Assembly: GCF_014705605.1 (NCBI RefSeq)
Contig: NZ_JACXIZ010000011.1
Location: 62,001 to 126,000 of the forward strand
Reading direction: 5' to 3'
DNA: 64,000 bases
DNA from: Paenibacillus sabuli
GTDB lineage: Bacteria; Bacillota; Bacilli; Paenibacillales; Paenibacillaceae
Part shown: positions 49,913 through 58,684 of the stretch, in pieces
Layout: every line of letters begins with the position of its first letter
Position numbering within the stretch: the first letter of the stretch is position 1
The notes under the pieces: model-generated
What the model was told of the DNA's origin: nothing
Databases searched by the model: none
The model's input: the letters and a program-made list of their open reading frames with translations, nothing else
Position numbers and translations under genes: made by a program

Positions 49913-50929
49913 TCAGTTCGCCTCCTTGCTTTCGATAGCCACGGCATGGGCGATACATGGAATCGTCTCCCCCTGCTGGTACGAAAGCGGCGAGAGCAGC
50001 GCCCCCGTCGCGACAACCAGAATTCGCTTCAGCTCTCCGCTCGCGATACGCTTGAGCAGGTGTCCGTAAGTCACGACCGCGGAGCAGGCGCAGCCGCTGC
50101 CGCCGGCCTGCACCTTCTGCTTCTCGACGTCGTAGACCATGAGTCCGCAATCGCCAAATGTCGTATCCCGCATCGGCACGCCTCCGCGCTCCAGCAGATC
50201 GCTCGCGATACGATGGCCGACGTTCGCCAGATCGCCGGTCACGATCAGATCGTAATCCGACGGTTGCCGACCGGTATCGTTGAAGTGCGACTGGATGGTG
50301 TCGACTGCCGCCGGCGCCATGGCTGCGCCCATGTTGAACGGATCGCTGACGCCGAGGTCGACGATTTTGCCGATCGTCGCACAGGCCACGACAGGCCCGT
50401 CGCCCTCCGTCGCAATAATGGCGGCCCCTGCGCCGGTGACCGTGTATTGCGCGGTCGGCGGCTTCTGCGCGCCGTATTCTGTCGGATACCGGAATTGTTT
50501 TTCCGCCGTGCAATTGTGGCTGCTCGTACCGGCGAGGGCGTAGCTGGCCGAGCCGGAGTTGACCAGCTGCGAGGCCAGCGCCAGCGTCTCCATCGAGGTC
50601 GAGCAAGCGCCGAACATCCCCAGATACGGCACGCCGAGATCGCGGGCGGCGAAGCTTGAGCTGATAATTTGGTTGAGCAGATCTCCGCCAATGTAAAATT
50701 GCAGTTGTTCCTTCTGTATGCCCGCATGGCGAATCGCAAAATCAGAGGCCTGCTCCATCAGTAGCCGCTCTGCCTTCTCCCAGCTCTTTTGCTGCATGTC
50801 GAGCTCGGGATGAATCAGGTCAAAATCGGACGCAAGCGGGCCTTCACCTTCATCAGGACCGACGACCGACGACGCCCCAATAATGACCGGCCGCTGCTCA
50901 AACCACCACGTCTGATTGCCGCGCAGCAT
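49913..50929 (-). CDS. spoVAD: Stage V sporulation protein AD (SpoVAD)
   Basis: 338 residues. Thiolase-like fold that binds dipicolinic acid for uptake into the forespore. Starts MLRGNQTWWFEQRPVIIGAS; conserved FGACSTSMETLALAS near 113, YPTEYGAQKPPTAQYTVTGA near 150 and SGCACSAVVTYGHLL near 285. The ATG at 50929 has GGGGGG upstream. It is the middle gene of spoVAC-D-E, with 1-base gaps on both sides. Confidence 0.97.
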   Translation of the reverse strand: MLRGNQTWWFEQRPVIIGASSVVGPDEGEGPLASDFDLIHPELDMQQKSWEKAERLLMEQASDFAIRHAGIQKEQLQFYIGGDLLNQIISSSFAARDLGVPYLGMFGACSTSMETLALASQLVNSGSASYALAGTSSHNCTAEKQFRYPTEYGAQKPPTAQYTVTGAGAAIIATEGDGPVVACATIGKIVDLGVSDPFNMGAAMAPAAVDTIQSHFNDTGRQPSDYDLIVTGDLANVGHRIASDLLERGGVPMRDTTFGDCGLMVYDVEKQKVQAGGSGCACSAVVTYGHLLKRIASGELKRILVVATGALLSPLSYQQGETIPCIAHAVAIESKEAN

Positions 50930-50930
50930 C

Positions 50931-51422
50931 TTATTGCCCCCCCGTGCCGAGAATCCAGTGCACGATCCCGACAAAAAAAGCGGCGACTGTACCGAATACG
51001 ATGACCGATCCGGCAAGCTTAAACATATTGCCGCCTACGCCCAGTACGAGGCCCTCACTGCGATGCTCCAGCGCGGCCGAGGCCATCGAATTGGCAAAGC
51101 CCGTCACCGGCACGGCCGATCCGGCGCCAGCCCATTGCGCCAGCTTGTCGTAGACGCCCAGACACGTCAGAATGACGGACAGCAGGATGAGCACAGCCAC
51201 AGTGGGGTTGCTGGCTTCGGTTTTGTTCATGCCCATATAGGCGACAAATAAATTCTGAATAAGCTGGCCGAACGCGCAGATTGCACCGCCGACCAAAAAG
51301 GCCCGCAAGCAGTTGAAACCGATCGAACGCGACGGCTCGCGCGTTTTGGCGAACGCTTTGTACTCCTTGGCGGATAGCGCCATTTTTTTATATTTGCCCG
51401 ATTCCGCTTGTTTCGTAGCCAC
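50931..51422 (-). CDS. spoVAC: Stage V sporulation protein AC (SpoVAC)
   Basis: 163 residues. Mechanosensitive-type membrane protein of the DPA channel. About four helices; CLRAFLVGGAICAFGQLIQNL near 37 and AGAGSAVPVTGFANSMASAA near 93 parallel SpoVAE. The GTG at 51422 follows AAGGAGGATGCCAAA; 53 earlier open codons run through the terminator region and are not used. The operon here has only C, D and E; the spoVAA, AB, AEa and AF genes are absent. Confidence 0.94.
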   Translation of the reverse strand: MATKQAESGKYKKMALSAKEYKAFAKTREPSRSIGFNCLRAFLVGGAICAFGQLIQNLFVAYMGMNKTEASNPTVAVLILLSVILTCLGVYDKLAQWAGAGSAVPVTGFANSMASAALEHRSEGLVLGVGGNMFKLAGSVIVFGTVAAFFVGIVHWILGTGGQ

Positions 51423-51498
51423 TTTGGCATCCTCCTTCTCGCCTCGCCTTGCTTTCCCAAAGTATTTGTACTTTGCGCTCGCATTATGCTGCAACGAC

Positions 51499-51538
51499 AA
51501 AAAACTCACGCCTCTTTTGGAAAGGCGCAAGTTTTTTT
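51499..51538. terminator. Bidirectional-looking terminator between the SGNH hydrolase gene and spoVAC
   Basis: Stem built on CGCCT/AGGCG with flanking CTC/AAG pairs (about 51505-51531) and T-runs on both sides: seven T at the plus side and six on the minus side. In the minus direction it ends the SGNH hydrolase transcript, 50-90 bases after its stop. Confidence 0.75.
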
Positions 51539-51587
51539 CGAAATATGATACAACGAAATTCGCATCCCGCCGGCGCGGCACCCCAGC

Positions 51588-52625
51588 CTACTGCTGCGGA
51601 AGGAGACGATGGGCCTGCAAAAAAGGCTTTAGCCTGGCGGCCAGATTCATGCCCATGACCGCGTGTCCGTATGCGGTCGGATGCAGCAAATCGGCGCTCA
51701 AGCCATTCACCTCGCTCAACACGTCGTAGCCGTGCATCAGCTCAAGCGTCGGGCTGTCGGCCTGGCGAACCAACCGGATCAAAATCTCGTTAAAGGCTGC
51801 TTCCTTCGCCGTCACCTCGTCCGGACCAAGGGCATAACCATCCGTCCGGCTATTCGGAAACGTGGTGATGATCAGAGCGGGCTTTTTTAATTTGACCAGG
51901 CGGTTGATCAAATAAGAAGCGCGCTGCTCAAAAACTTCCGGCGTATAGGCGCCGCGCATATTGACCCCCAACTCGCAGGTCATCACGTCCGATGCGCAAT
52001 CATCGAGCAAGTAGTCGACTAATTCTTTCTCGATATGGCATGCGCCGCTGAAGCCTTTGTTTTGCACTTGCACGCCGAGCTTGGCAGCAGCGACATGCAC
52101 ATAACCGTCCAAGTCGGCATTGGTGATGGACGAACCGTACGCGAGCCAATTGACCGGCGGCAGCTCGTCCTGGCGCGGCGGCCGAATGTCATGGCCTTGA
52201 GTATCGATGCCGTGCACAGCAATTGGAGCGCGACCGCAGATCACGCGCCATACGTTCGGGGCGTAGCCGCCGTCGCGCATCAGCTTTTCGTTTCCTTTTT
52301 CGAACGCAGGCGGGGGCACGAGCCGATGGAAGGTCGTCGCGCCGCTCTGCAGCTCCAGGGTTTTCACCAGGAAGTTGCCTTTATACACGCGCACCGCGGC
52401 AGATACGCTGCCGTGTTCCTTTTGTGCAGACAGATAGAGATCGATATTGGGCGCGTCGGTCACGAACCGAATTTCTACGCCGATCGATTCTTTGCCGATG
52501 AAGCGCGCGCGCTCGTTGAGCCGGTGTCGAATCGCGGCCGGCACGCGCACCATGCCATGCTCGCCGATACCTGGAATTTCTTCAAATGCGCCAAGATTGT
52601 AAAACTGTACCCGATCCAAATTCAT
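51588..52625 (-). CDS. SGNH/GDSL-family hydrolase
   Basis: 345 residues. An N-terminal beta-sandwich domain (about 1-165) precedes the SGNH hydrolase domain. Block I is WLAYGSSITNAD near 176 (Gly-x-Ser-Ser instead of GDS), with a Gly in KGFSGACHIEKE near 205, Asn in CELGVNMRGAY near 226 and the catalytic Asp-His in ADLLHPTAYGHAV near 318. No signal peptide, so cytoplasmic. Probable esterase or carbohydrate deacetylase; substrate unknown. GGAGGAACGCTTAG precedes the ATG. Confidence 0.85.
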   Translation of the reverse strand: MNLDRVQFYNLGAFEEIPGIGEHGMVRVPAAIRHRLNERARFIGKESIGVEIRFVTDAPNIDLYLSAQKEHGSVSAAVRVYKGNFLVKTLELQSGATTFHRLVPPPAFEKGNEKLMRDGGYAPNVWRVICGRAPIAVHGIDTQGHDIRPPRQDELPPVNWLAYGSSITNADLDGYVHVAAAKLGVQVQNKGFSGACHIEKELVDYLLDDCASDVMTCELGVNMRGAYTPEVFEQRASYLINRLVKLKKPALIITTFPNSRTDGYALGPDEVTAKEAAFNEILIRLVRQADSPTLELMHGYDVLSEVNGLSADLLHPTAYGHAVMGMNLAARLKPFLQAHRLLPQQ

Positions 52626-52670
52626 CTAAGCGTTCCTCCAGCATATGTAAAATTTATGAAATCCGCTTAC

Positions 52671-52676
52671 ATTATA
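52671..52676 (-). promoter_or_regulatory. Extended -10 promoter of the SGNH hydrolase gene
   Basis: Minus-strand TGCTATAAT (TATAAT at 52671-52676) 46 bases before the ATG; no good -35 box (TGTGCG), so it would rely on the extended -10. Confidence 0.55.
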
Positions 52677-52723
52677 GCACAGTAGCACTTGGCCGCACAG
52701 ACCTTGCTTCAAGGAATTGGACC

Positions 52724-53190
52724 TATGACGGACTGATGAAGACCGTCTTGATCGAAGTGTAGAACTCGATAGCGGCGGAGCCTTGCTCCCTGGAATGCGA
52801 GCTCGATTGCTTCATCCCGCCGAATGGCGCTTGCAGTTCAACTCCGGCTGTCTCCGCATTGACCCGCAGCAGCCCTGCATCCATCTCCCGGGCAAAGGCA
52901 AGCGCATGGTGAATATTCGTCGTATAGAGTGAAGCGCTCAGACCATATTGGGAATCATTAGCTACCTGCAGCGCTTCAGAGAGCGATGCTACGCGTATTA
53001 ATGCAAGAACTGGACCAGCTTATGACCACCGCACAATAACCTCGCCCATTCTTGCTTGCCAATCTCGATGATACTTGGCTCCACGCTTCAGTGCGGTCTG
53101 TCCTCCCTACATGGTTCGAACCGGTAAAGGTAAGACCTGCTACATCTGGATGCTCCACTACGGCTGCACCGACCACATCCCCACGGCCGA
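52724..53190 (-). pseudogene. Decayed aldehyde dehydrogenase (GbsA/YcbD-like) remnant
   Basis: Conceptual pieces of one aldehyde dehydrogenase occur in order but in different frames. They are VGAAVVEHPDVAGLTFTGSN (cofactor region), [17 protein letters not shown], then a clean C-terminus [20 protein letters not shown], followed by [31 protein letters not shown] and the end [15 protein letters not shown] before a TAG at 52724. The N-terminal third and the central part with the catalytic Glu and Cys are missing, so internal deletions and frameshifts have destroyed it. The stretch is less GC-rich than its neighbours. The nearest intact relatives would be ketoglutarate-semialdehyde or YcbD-type dehydrogenases, by the SSSHSREQG ending. 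Confidence 0.88.
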
Positions 53191-53214
53191 ACAGCTTGCC
53201 ATTCAGACGAGCAT

Positions 53215-53249
53215 GAAAAAATAAGCACCCCCTTACAATAGGTGCTTAT
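53215..53249 (-). terminator. Intrinsic terminator of sigK
   Basis: ATAAGCACC (53221-53229) pairs with GGTGCTTAT (53241-53249 region) with an 11-base loop; the minus strand continues TTTTTTC. It lies 17 bases after the sigK stop. Confidence 0.85.
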
Positions 53250-53265
53250 CCTCAATTCTTGATTA

Positions 53266-53967
53266 TTACTTTTTCGCCTTATAAAACTCATGATATAGCT
53301 TCATGAGCGCCCTTTTCTCGATTCGCGACACATAGCTGCGCGAGATCCCGAGCTCCTTGGCAATTTCGCGCTGCGTGCGCTCATCGGTACCCGCTTCCAG
53401 GCCAAAGCGGCCGATTACGACCTCCTTCTCCCGCTCGTCGAGGATGCCGAGATTTTTATAAATTTTACTTTTTTCGATTTTTAATTGCACTTTATCGACG
53501 ACGTCGTCTGCCTCGGTGCCGAGTATGTCGATCAGTGTGATCTCATTGCCTTCTTTATCCGTTCCGATCGGGTCATGCAGCGAGACATCCTTGCGCGTTT
53601 TTTTAAGCGAACGCAAATGCATCAAAATTTCGTTCTCGATACAGCGAGCGGCGAAGGTCGCCAGCTTTGTGCCTTTGCCGGTCTGAAAGCTTTCAATGGC
53701 CTTGATCAATCCAATCGTGCCGATCGAAATGAGATCCTCCAAGTCTTCGCCGGTGTTGTCGAACTTTTTGACAATATGGGCAACGAGCCGCAGGTTGTGC
53801 TCGATCAGCACATTCCGGGAATGCGGATCGCCCTCCGCAAACAGCCGCAGGTGTCTGGCTTCTTCTTCCTCCTGCAGCGGCTGCGGAAAAGCGTTGTTCT
53901 TCACATACGAGACAAGCAGCGTCAGCTGCTTGATCAGCAGCGCCGCCGCCGCTATCAATCCTGGCAT
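53266..53967 (-). CDS. sigK: RNA polymerase sporulation sigma factor sigma-K, uninterrupted
   Basis: 233 residues including a hydrophobic pro-sequence. [20 protein letters not shown] is followed by [10 protein letters not shown], the start of mature sigma-K in Bacillus, so SpoIVFB cleavage after residue 20 is likely. Region 2 ([48 protein letters not shown]) and region 4 ([20 protein letters not shown]) are intact. It is continuous across the point where Bacillus subtilis has the skin element. The ATG at 53967 has GGGGGTGG upstream. Mother-cell late sigma factor controlling coat and spore-surface genes. Confidence 0.97.
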   Translation of the reverse strand: MPGLIAAAALLIKQLTLLVSYVKNNAFPQPLQEEEEARHLRLFAEGDPHSRNVLIEHNLRLVAHIVKKFDNTGEDLEDLISIGTIGLIKAIESFQTGKGTKLATFAARCIENEILMHLRSLKKTRKDVSLHDPIGTDKEGNEITLIDILGTEADDVVDKVQLKIEKSKIYKNLGILDEREKEVVIGRFGLEAGTDERTQREIAKELGISRSYVSRIEKRALMKLYHEFYKAKK

Positions 53968-54060
53968 GTAATCGGCCACCCCCACGCTGAATTGCCAAAA
54001 GCCGCGCAAGCCAAACATAAGCTTTTGTTGCCTTTGGTCGAACATTGAAGTCTGTTCTGT

Positions 54061-54087
54061 AGTGTATGTGGGTGTACGCCTATTTGT
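54061..54087 (-). promoter_or_regulatory. Candidate sigma-E type promoter upstream of sigK
   Basis: Minus-strand CATACACT (54061-54068) is one base from the sigma-E -10 CATACAAT-type consensus; ACAAATA (54081-54087) lies 12 bases upstream as a weak -35. sigK is a sigma-E target in Bacillus. Nothing else is recognised in 54046-54226. Confidence 0.35.
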
Positions 54088-54226
54088 GCCTGTACGGAAG
54101 GAAAGTCGGCTTTAATGACATGTTTGCGCGACCAGACGTTTCCCTTGCCCGGATCCCGATTGTCCTTTCCGGATGCCTGGATCGTGTCGGGCCATTTTTA
54201 TATTTCCTGGGAAATTAGACTCGGGG

Positions 54227-55090
<864 letters not shown>

Positions 55091-55133
55091 GTTGTCTTCA
55101 CCTCCGACGTTTAATCCGAACGACTCCCTATTC

Positions 55134-55142
55134 TATATAATG
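55134..55142 (-). promoter_or_regulatory. Candidate sigma-K-like -10 box of the collagen-like gene
   Basis: Minus-strand CATTATATA matches the sigma-K -10 pattern CATANNNTA at 5 of its 6 fixed positions, 44 bases before the GTG. No well-placed -35 AC at 16-17 bases, so support is weak. Confidence 0.25.
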
Positions 55143-55263
55143 TGGACATCCCATCATTTGACAGTACTCTTGCTGAGTAACGGGCCCTAAATCTGAAATC
55201 CTCTCAAATGTTCGCAGCTCGTCAACGCATCGTGCCTAGGCATTCGTCATAAAATGGCATTGA

Positions 55264-55295
55264 CCGGCACGTTTGCCGGCCGCGGGAATCCGCGG
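55264..55295 (+). other. Two adjacent hairpins in the legB leader
   Basis: CCGGCA/TGCCGG (55264-55279) and CCGCGG-GAAT-CCGCGG (55280-55295) lie back to back, 12 bases upstream of the legB ribosome site. No T-run follows, so they may affect translation or RNA stability rather than terminate. Confidence 0.45.
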
Positions 55296-55320
55296 TCTAC
55301 GCCCAGGAAGGAGAAGCCTC

Positions 55321-56340
55321 ATGAATATGGCAACCAGCAAAGTGCTTGTAACCGGAGCAGGCGGGTTCATCGGCTCTCACCTGACGGAGCGATTGGTTCG
55401 CGCCGGCGCCCGGGTGAGAGGACTTGTGCATTACCGGTCCAGCGGCAGTCTGGGCTGGTTGGACACACTGCCCGAATCGATCCGTTCGGATCTCGAAATC
55501 GTCCGCGCCGATATTCGCGATTATCATGCGGTCGCCGCGGCCATGCGCGGCTCCGACGTCGTTTTTCATCTAGCCGCACTAATTGGCATTCCTTATTCGT
55601 ATTTTGCCGCCGATGCGTATGTGGAGACCAATATCAAAGGGACGCTCAACGTGCTGCAGGCGGCGCGCGCGCTGCAGACCCGCCGTCTCGTGCAAATGTC
55701 CACGAGCGAGGTATACGGCACGCCGGAGGCTGTGCCGATTGTCGAAACGCATCCCCTGCAGGCGCAATCGCCGTATGCTGCGACCAAAATCGGAGCCGAC
55801 CAGCTCGCCCGCTCCTTCCACCAGGCCTTCGGCACACCGGTGGTCATTGCTCGACCGTTCAATACATACGGCCCCCGGCAATCCCCCAGAGCCGTTATCC
55901 CTGCAATCATCGAGCAGCTGGCCTCGGGCGCCACGCATATTCAAATCGGCGCCACGCATCCTACCCGGGACTTTACCTTCGTGGACGACACGACAGCAGC
56001 TCTCGTAGCCGCTGCTGAGACGGACGAGGCGATCGGCGACACCGTTCACTTCGGCAGCGGCTACGAGCTCGGAATCGGCGAGCTGGCGCGACAGATTGCG
56101 TCGCAAATGGGCGCGCCGGGGGTCGAGCTGGTCGAAGAGAAGGCGCGCTTGCGCCCGCCATCCAGCGAGGTCGAGCGGCTATGGGCTAACAATGCCAAAG
56201 CGGAGCGTTTGCTTGGATGGAAACCGCTCTACACCGGAGCGGATGGCCTCAGACGCGGACTCGAGCAGACGATCCAATGGTTCACCGCTCCGCAGCGGCA
56301 GCGCGGAACAGCAGCTCCCGATTCCGAGTATCGCATATGA
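55321..56340 (+). CDS. legB: NAD-dependent nucleotide-sugar 4,6-dehydratase LegB
   Basis: 339 residues, extended SDR. VLVTGAGGFIGSHLTERLV (about 7-25) binds NAD; MSTSEVYGT near 128 and SPYAATKIGADQLA near 153 supply the Ser/Thr and the YxxxK pair; ARPFNTYGPRQSPRAVIPA near 180 is substrate-side. It should make a 4-keto-6-deoxy sugar from a GDP- or UDP-activated N-acetylglucosamine, the first committed step to legionaminic acid. AAGGAGAAGCCTC precedes the ATG; 16 upstream open codons lack support. First gene of a five-gene coupled operon (ATGA overlaps). The LegB assignment rests on the company of legC, legG and legI. Confidence 0.88.
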   Translation: MNMATSKVLVTGAGGFIGSHLTERLVRAGARVRGLVHYRSSGSLGWLDTLPESIRSDLEIVRADIRDYHAVAAAMRGSDVVFHLAALIGIPYSYFAADAYVETNIKGTLNVLQAARALQTRRLVQMSTSEVYGTPEAVPIVETHPLQAQSPYAATKIGADQLARSFHQAFGTPVVIARPFNTYGPRQSPRAVIPAIIEQLASGATHIQIGATHPTRDFTFVDDTTAALVAAAETDEAIGDTVHFGSGYELGIGELARQIASQMGAPGVELVEEKARLRPPSSEVERLWANNAKAERLLGWKPLYTGADGLRRGLEQTIQWFTAPQRQRGTAAPDSEYRI

Positions 56341-57530
56341 GGTCGGACGCTGCACAGACCGCCGGGCGAATCGTCGAGGCCGTCCGTCGCAGTCTGCCCC
56401 GCGATTGCGGCAACGTCCAGCTTCACGAGCCGCGCTTCGGACCGGGCGAGCACGCCGCAGTGCTGGCGGCGCTGGCGGCCAATTATGTCTCATCCGCAGG
56501 TACGGAGGTCAAGGCATTCGAACGCGAGCTCGCCGCGGCCGCAGGCGCGCATCACGCCGTTGCGCTATCCAGCGGGACGGCCGCGCTTCATCTCGCTCTG
56601 CTGCTGAGCGGAGTCGAGCCGGGCGATGAGGTACTCATGCCGTCGCTCACCTTTGTCGCCACGGCCAATGCAGCCGCCTACTGCGGCGCAATGCCGCATT
56701 TTGCCGATTGCAGTCCGCACTCGCTCGCGCTCGATTCGCATCGCCTCGCAGCCTGGCTCGAACAGATCGCCGTCCCTTGCGGCGATGGCTACCGCAATCG
56801 GGTCAGCGGGCGCCCGATGCGCGCGCTCGTGCTCGTCCATCCGCTCGGCCATCCGGTCGATACCGCTCCCTACGAGGCGCTCTGCCGCCGGTATGGGCTG
56901 GCGCTCGTAGAGGATGCCGCGGCGGCACTCGGCTCGCGCCTGTACGGGCGCCCTGTCGGATCGGCCAGCCGGCTGGCGGCGATCAGCTTCAACGGCAACA
57001 AGCTGGTCACGACCGGCGGCGGCGGCGCCATCCTGACCTCTGACAGCCGTCTGGCGCAGACAGCCCGGCACGTATCGTCCACCGCCAAGCTGCCCCATCG
57101 CTGGGCATCGCGGCATGACAGGCTCGGCTACAATTACCGCATGCCTGCCTTGAGCGCCGCACTGGGCCGGGCCCAGCTGGCCAGGCTGCCTGTACTGCTC
57201 GCGGCCAAGCGTAGCTTGGCCTCGCGCTACCGCGACGCCTTTCGAGAGCTGACCGAGGTGGAGCTGCTGGAGGAACCCCCTCATGCGGAGAGCAATTATT
57301 GGCTGAATACCCTGCTGCTGAGCCGCCCCCATCCCCGGCTTCGCGAGGCGGTGCTGGACGCCCTTCACGCGGCCGGTCTCGGCGCGCGACCGCTCTGGAC
57401 GCCGCTGCACCGGCTGCCGATGTACCGGCGCCATCCGCGCATGCCGCTGCCCGAGACCGATCGCCTCTGGTGCCGGGCGGTGCACTTGCCCAGCAGTTAC
57501 TTCTTAGCCGGAGAGGAGCCAACGCCGTGA
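56337..57530 (+). CDS. legC: PLP-dependent sugar aminotransferase LegC (DegT/DnrJ/EryC1 family)
   Basis: 397 residues. Aminates the 4-keto sugar made by LegB. Family blocks: FERELAAAAGAHHAVALSSG near 62, PSLTFVATANAAAYCGAMP near 102, VEDAAAALGSRLYGRPVG near 190 and the PLP-lysine loop ISFNGNKLVTTGGGGAIL near 216. The ISFNGNK-TTGGGG form is typical of LegC. The start overlaps the legB stop (ATGA). Confidence 0.9.
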   Translation: MRSDAAQTAGRIVEAVRRSLPRDCGNVQLHEPRFGPGEHAAVLAALAANYVSSAGTEVKAFERELAAAAGAHHAVALSSGTAALHLALLLSGVEPGDEVLMPSLTFVATANAAAYCGAMPHFADCSPHSLALDSHRLAAWLEQIAVPCGDGYRNRVSGRPMRALVLVHPLGHPVDTAPYEALCRRYGLALVEDAAAALGSRLYGRPVGSASRLAAISFNGNKLVTTGGGGAILTSDSRLAQTARHVSSTAKLPHRWASRHDRLGYNYRMPALSAALGRAQLARLPVLLAAKRSLASRYRDAFRELTEVELLEEPPHAESNYWLNTLLLSRPHPRLREAVLDALHAAGLGARPLWTPLHRLPMYRRHPRMPLPETDRLWCRAVHLPSSYFLAGEEPTP

Positions 57531-58684
57531 GTGCGACGCGTATATGCATGGTCACCGGGAGCCGGGCAGAGTACGGTCTGCTGCACACCCTGATGCAGCG
57601 CATCGCGGCGGAACCCAGACTGTGCCTGCAGATCGCCGTGACCGGCTCGCACCTGGCGCCGGAATACGGATCGACCGGGAGCGCGCTTGCAGCCGACGGT
57701 TTTACGCCCGACGGACGCGTGGAGATGCTGCTCTCCAGCGATTCGGCGGTCGGCGCGGCCAAGTCGATCGGGCTTGGCGTAATCGGCTTCGCCGATCTCT
57801 TCGAGCGGCTGCGGCCACATCGGGTCGTCCTTCTGGGGGACCGCTTCGAGATTTTTGCCGCAGCGACGGCGGCCTATACCGCGCGCATTCCGATCGCCCA
57901 TATTGGCGGCGGCGACATTACCGAGGGCGCGCTGGACGAGGCGTATCGCCACGCCATCACCAAGATGGCCGATTTGCATTTCGTGACCAATGCGAGAGCC
58001 GCACGCATTGTCAGGCAACTGGGCGAGACCGAGCGCAGCATTTTCAATGTCGGGCACCCCGGCATCGACCGGATCCTCGAGCTGCCGCTACTCGCTCGCA
58101 GCGAGCTCGAACGGACACTCGGCTTCGCGCTCCGGCCGCGCAATGTCCTCGTCACGCATCACCCGGCCACACTGGGCGAGCGCAGCGCCGACGACGAGCT
58201 GGAGGCGCTGCTGCGCGGACTCGACGAGCTCGGCTCCGACGTCGGCGTACTCTTCACGCAGCCCAACAGCGACCCGGCCGGTCGGCGCATGCACGCAACG
58301 ATCAAGCGCTATGCGGCGCAGCGTCCGCATGTGCACCTCAGCGGCACGCTCGGCCAGCTCGTCTATTTCAGCGCCGTCCGGGCGTGCGACGCCGTCGTCG
58401 GCAACTCATCCAGCGGCATCTGCGAGGTGCCTGCGCTGGGCAAGCCGAGCGTCGACATCGGAGCCCGCCAACGCGGAAGATTGTGCGGGCCCAGCGTCAT
58501 TCGCTGCGAGGCGGACGGGACGGCCGTAGCGGCGGCGATCCGGCGCGCGTGGCGCCTGGACTGCCGCGCGCTCATCAGTCCGTACGGGCACGGCGGCAGC
58601 GCCGACCGAATGGTGAAGATACTGCTGCGTCGATCCGCCGGCCGCACGTCCGCCAAAATCTTCGAGGAGGTCAATCCTTCATGA
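57527..58684 (+). CDS. legG: Hydrolysing nucleotide-sugar 2-epimerase LegG (NeuC family)
   Basis: 385 residues. Releases the nucleotide and inverts C2 to give 2,4-diacetamido-2,4,6-trideoxymannose. ICMVTGSRAEYGLLHTLMQR (6-25), LLGDRFEIFAAATAAYTARI near 100, HIGGGDITEGALDEAYRHAI near 122 and VVGNSSSGICEVPALGKPSV near 305 are NeuC hallmarks. Start GTG overlaps the legC stop (GTGA); AGGAG lies 8 bases upstream. A UDP-GlcNAc 2-epimerase for true sialic acid is the alternative, but legB and legC argue for legionaminate. Confidence 0.9.
   Translation: MSATRICMVTGSRAEYGLLHTLMQRIAAEPRLCLQIAVTGSHLAPEYGSTGSALAADGFTPDGRVEMLLSSDSAVGAAKSIGLGVIGFADLFERLRPHRVVLLGDRFEIFAAATAAYTARIPIAHIGGGDITEGALDEAYRHAITKMADLHFVTNARAARIVRQLGETERSIFNVGHPGIDRILELPLLARSELERTLGFALRPRNVLVTHHPATLGERSADDELEALLRGLDELGSDVGVLFTQPNSDPAGRRMHATIKRYAAQRPHVHLSGTLGQLVYFSAVRACDAVVGNSSSGICEVPALGKPSVDIGARQRGRLCGPSVIRCEADGTAVAAAIRRAWRLDCRALISPYGHGGSADRMVKILLRRSAGRTSAKIFEEVNPS

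Noticed and set aside
53485-54048. Skin-element junction or recombinase site within sigK
   Set aside because: The sigK frame is continuous and aligns end to end with the family; no recombinase gene is present.
57544-58680. N-terminal extension of legI by about 380 codons
   Set aside because: It overlaps all of legG in another frame. The true start MSHGAIRIIAEIG at 58681 has an AGGAGG site and begins at the family N-terminus.
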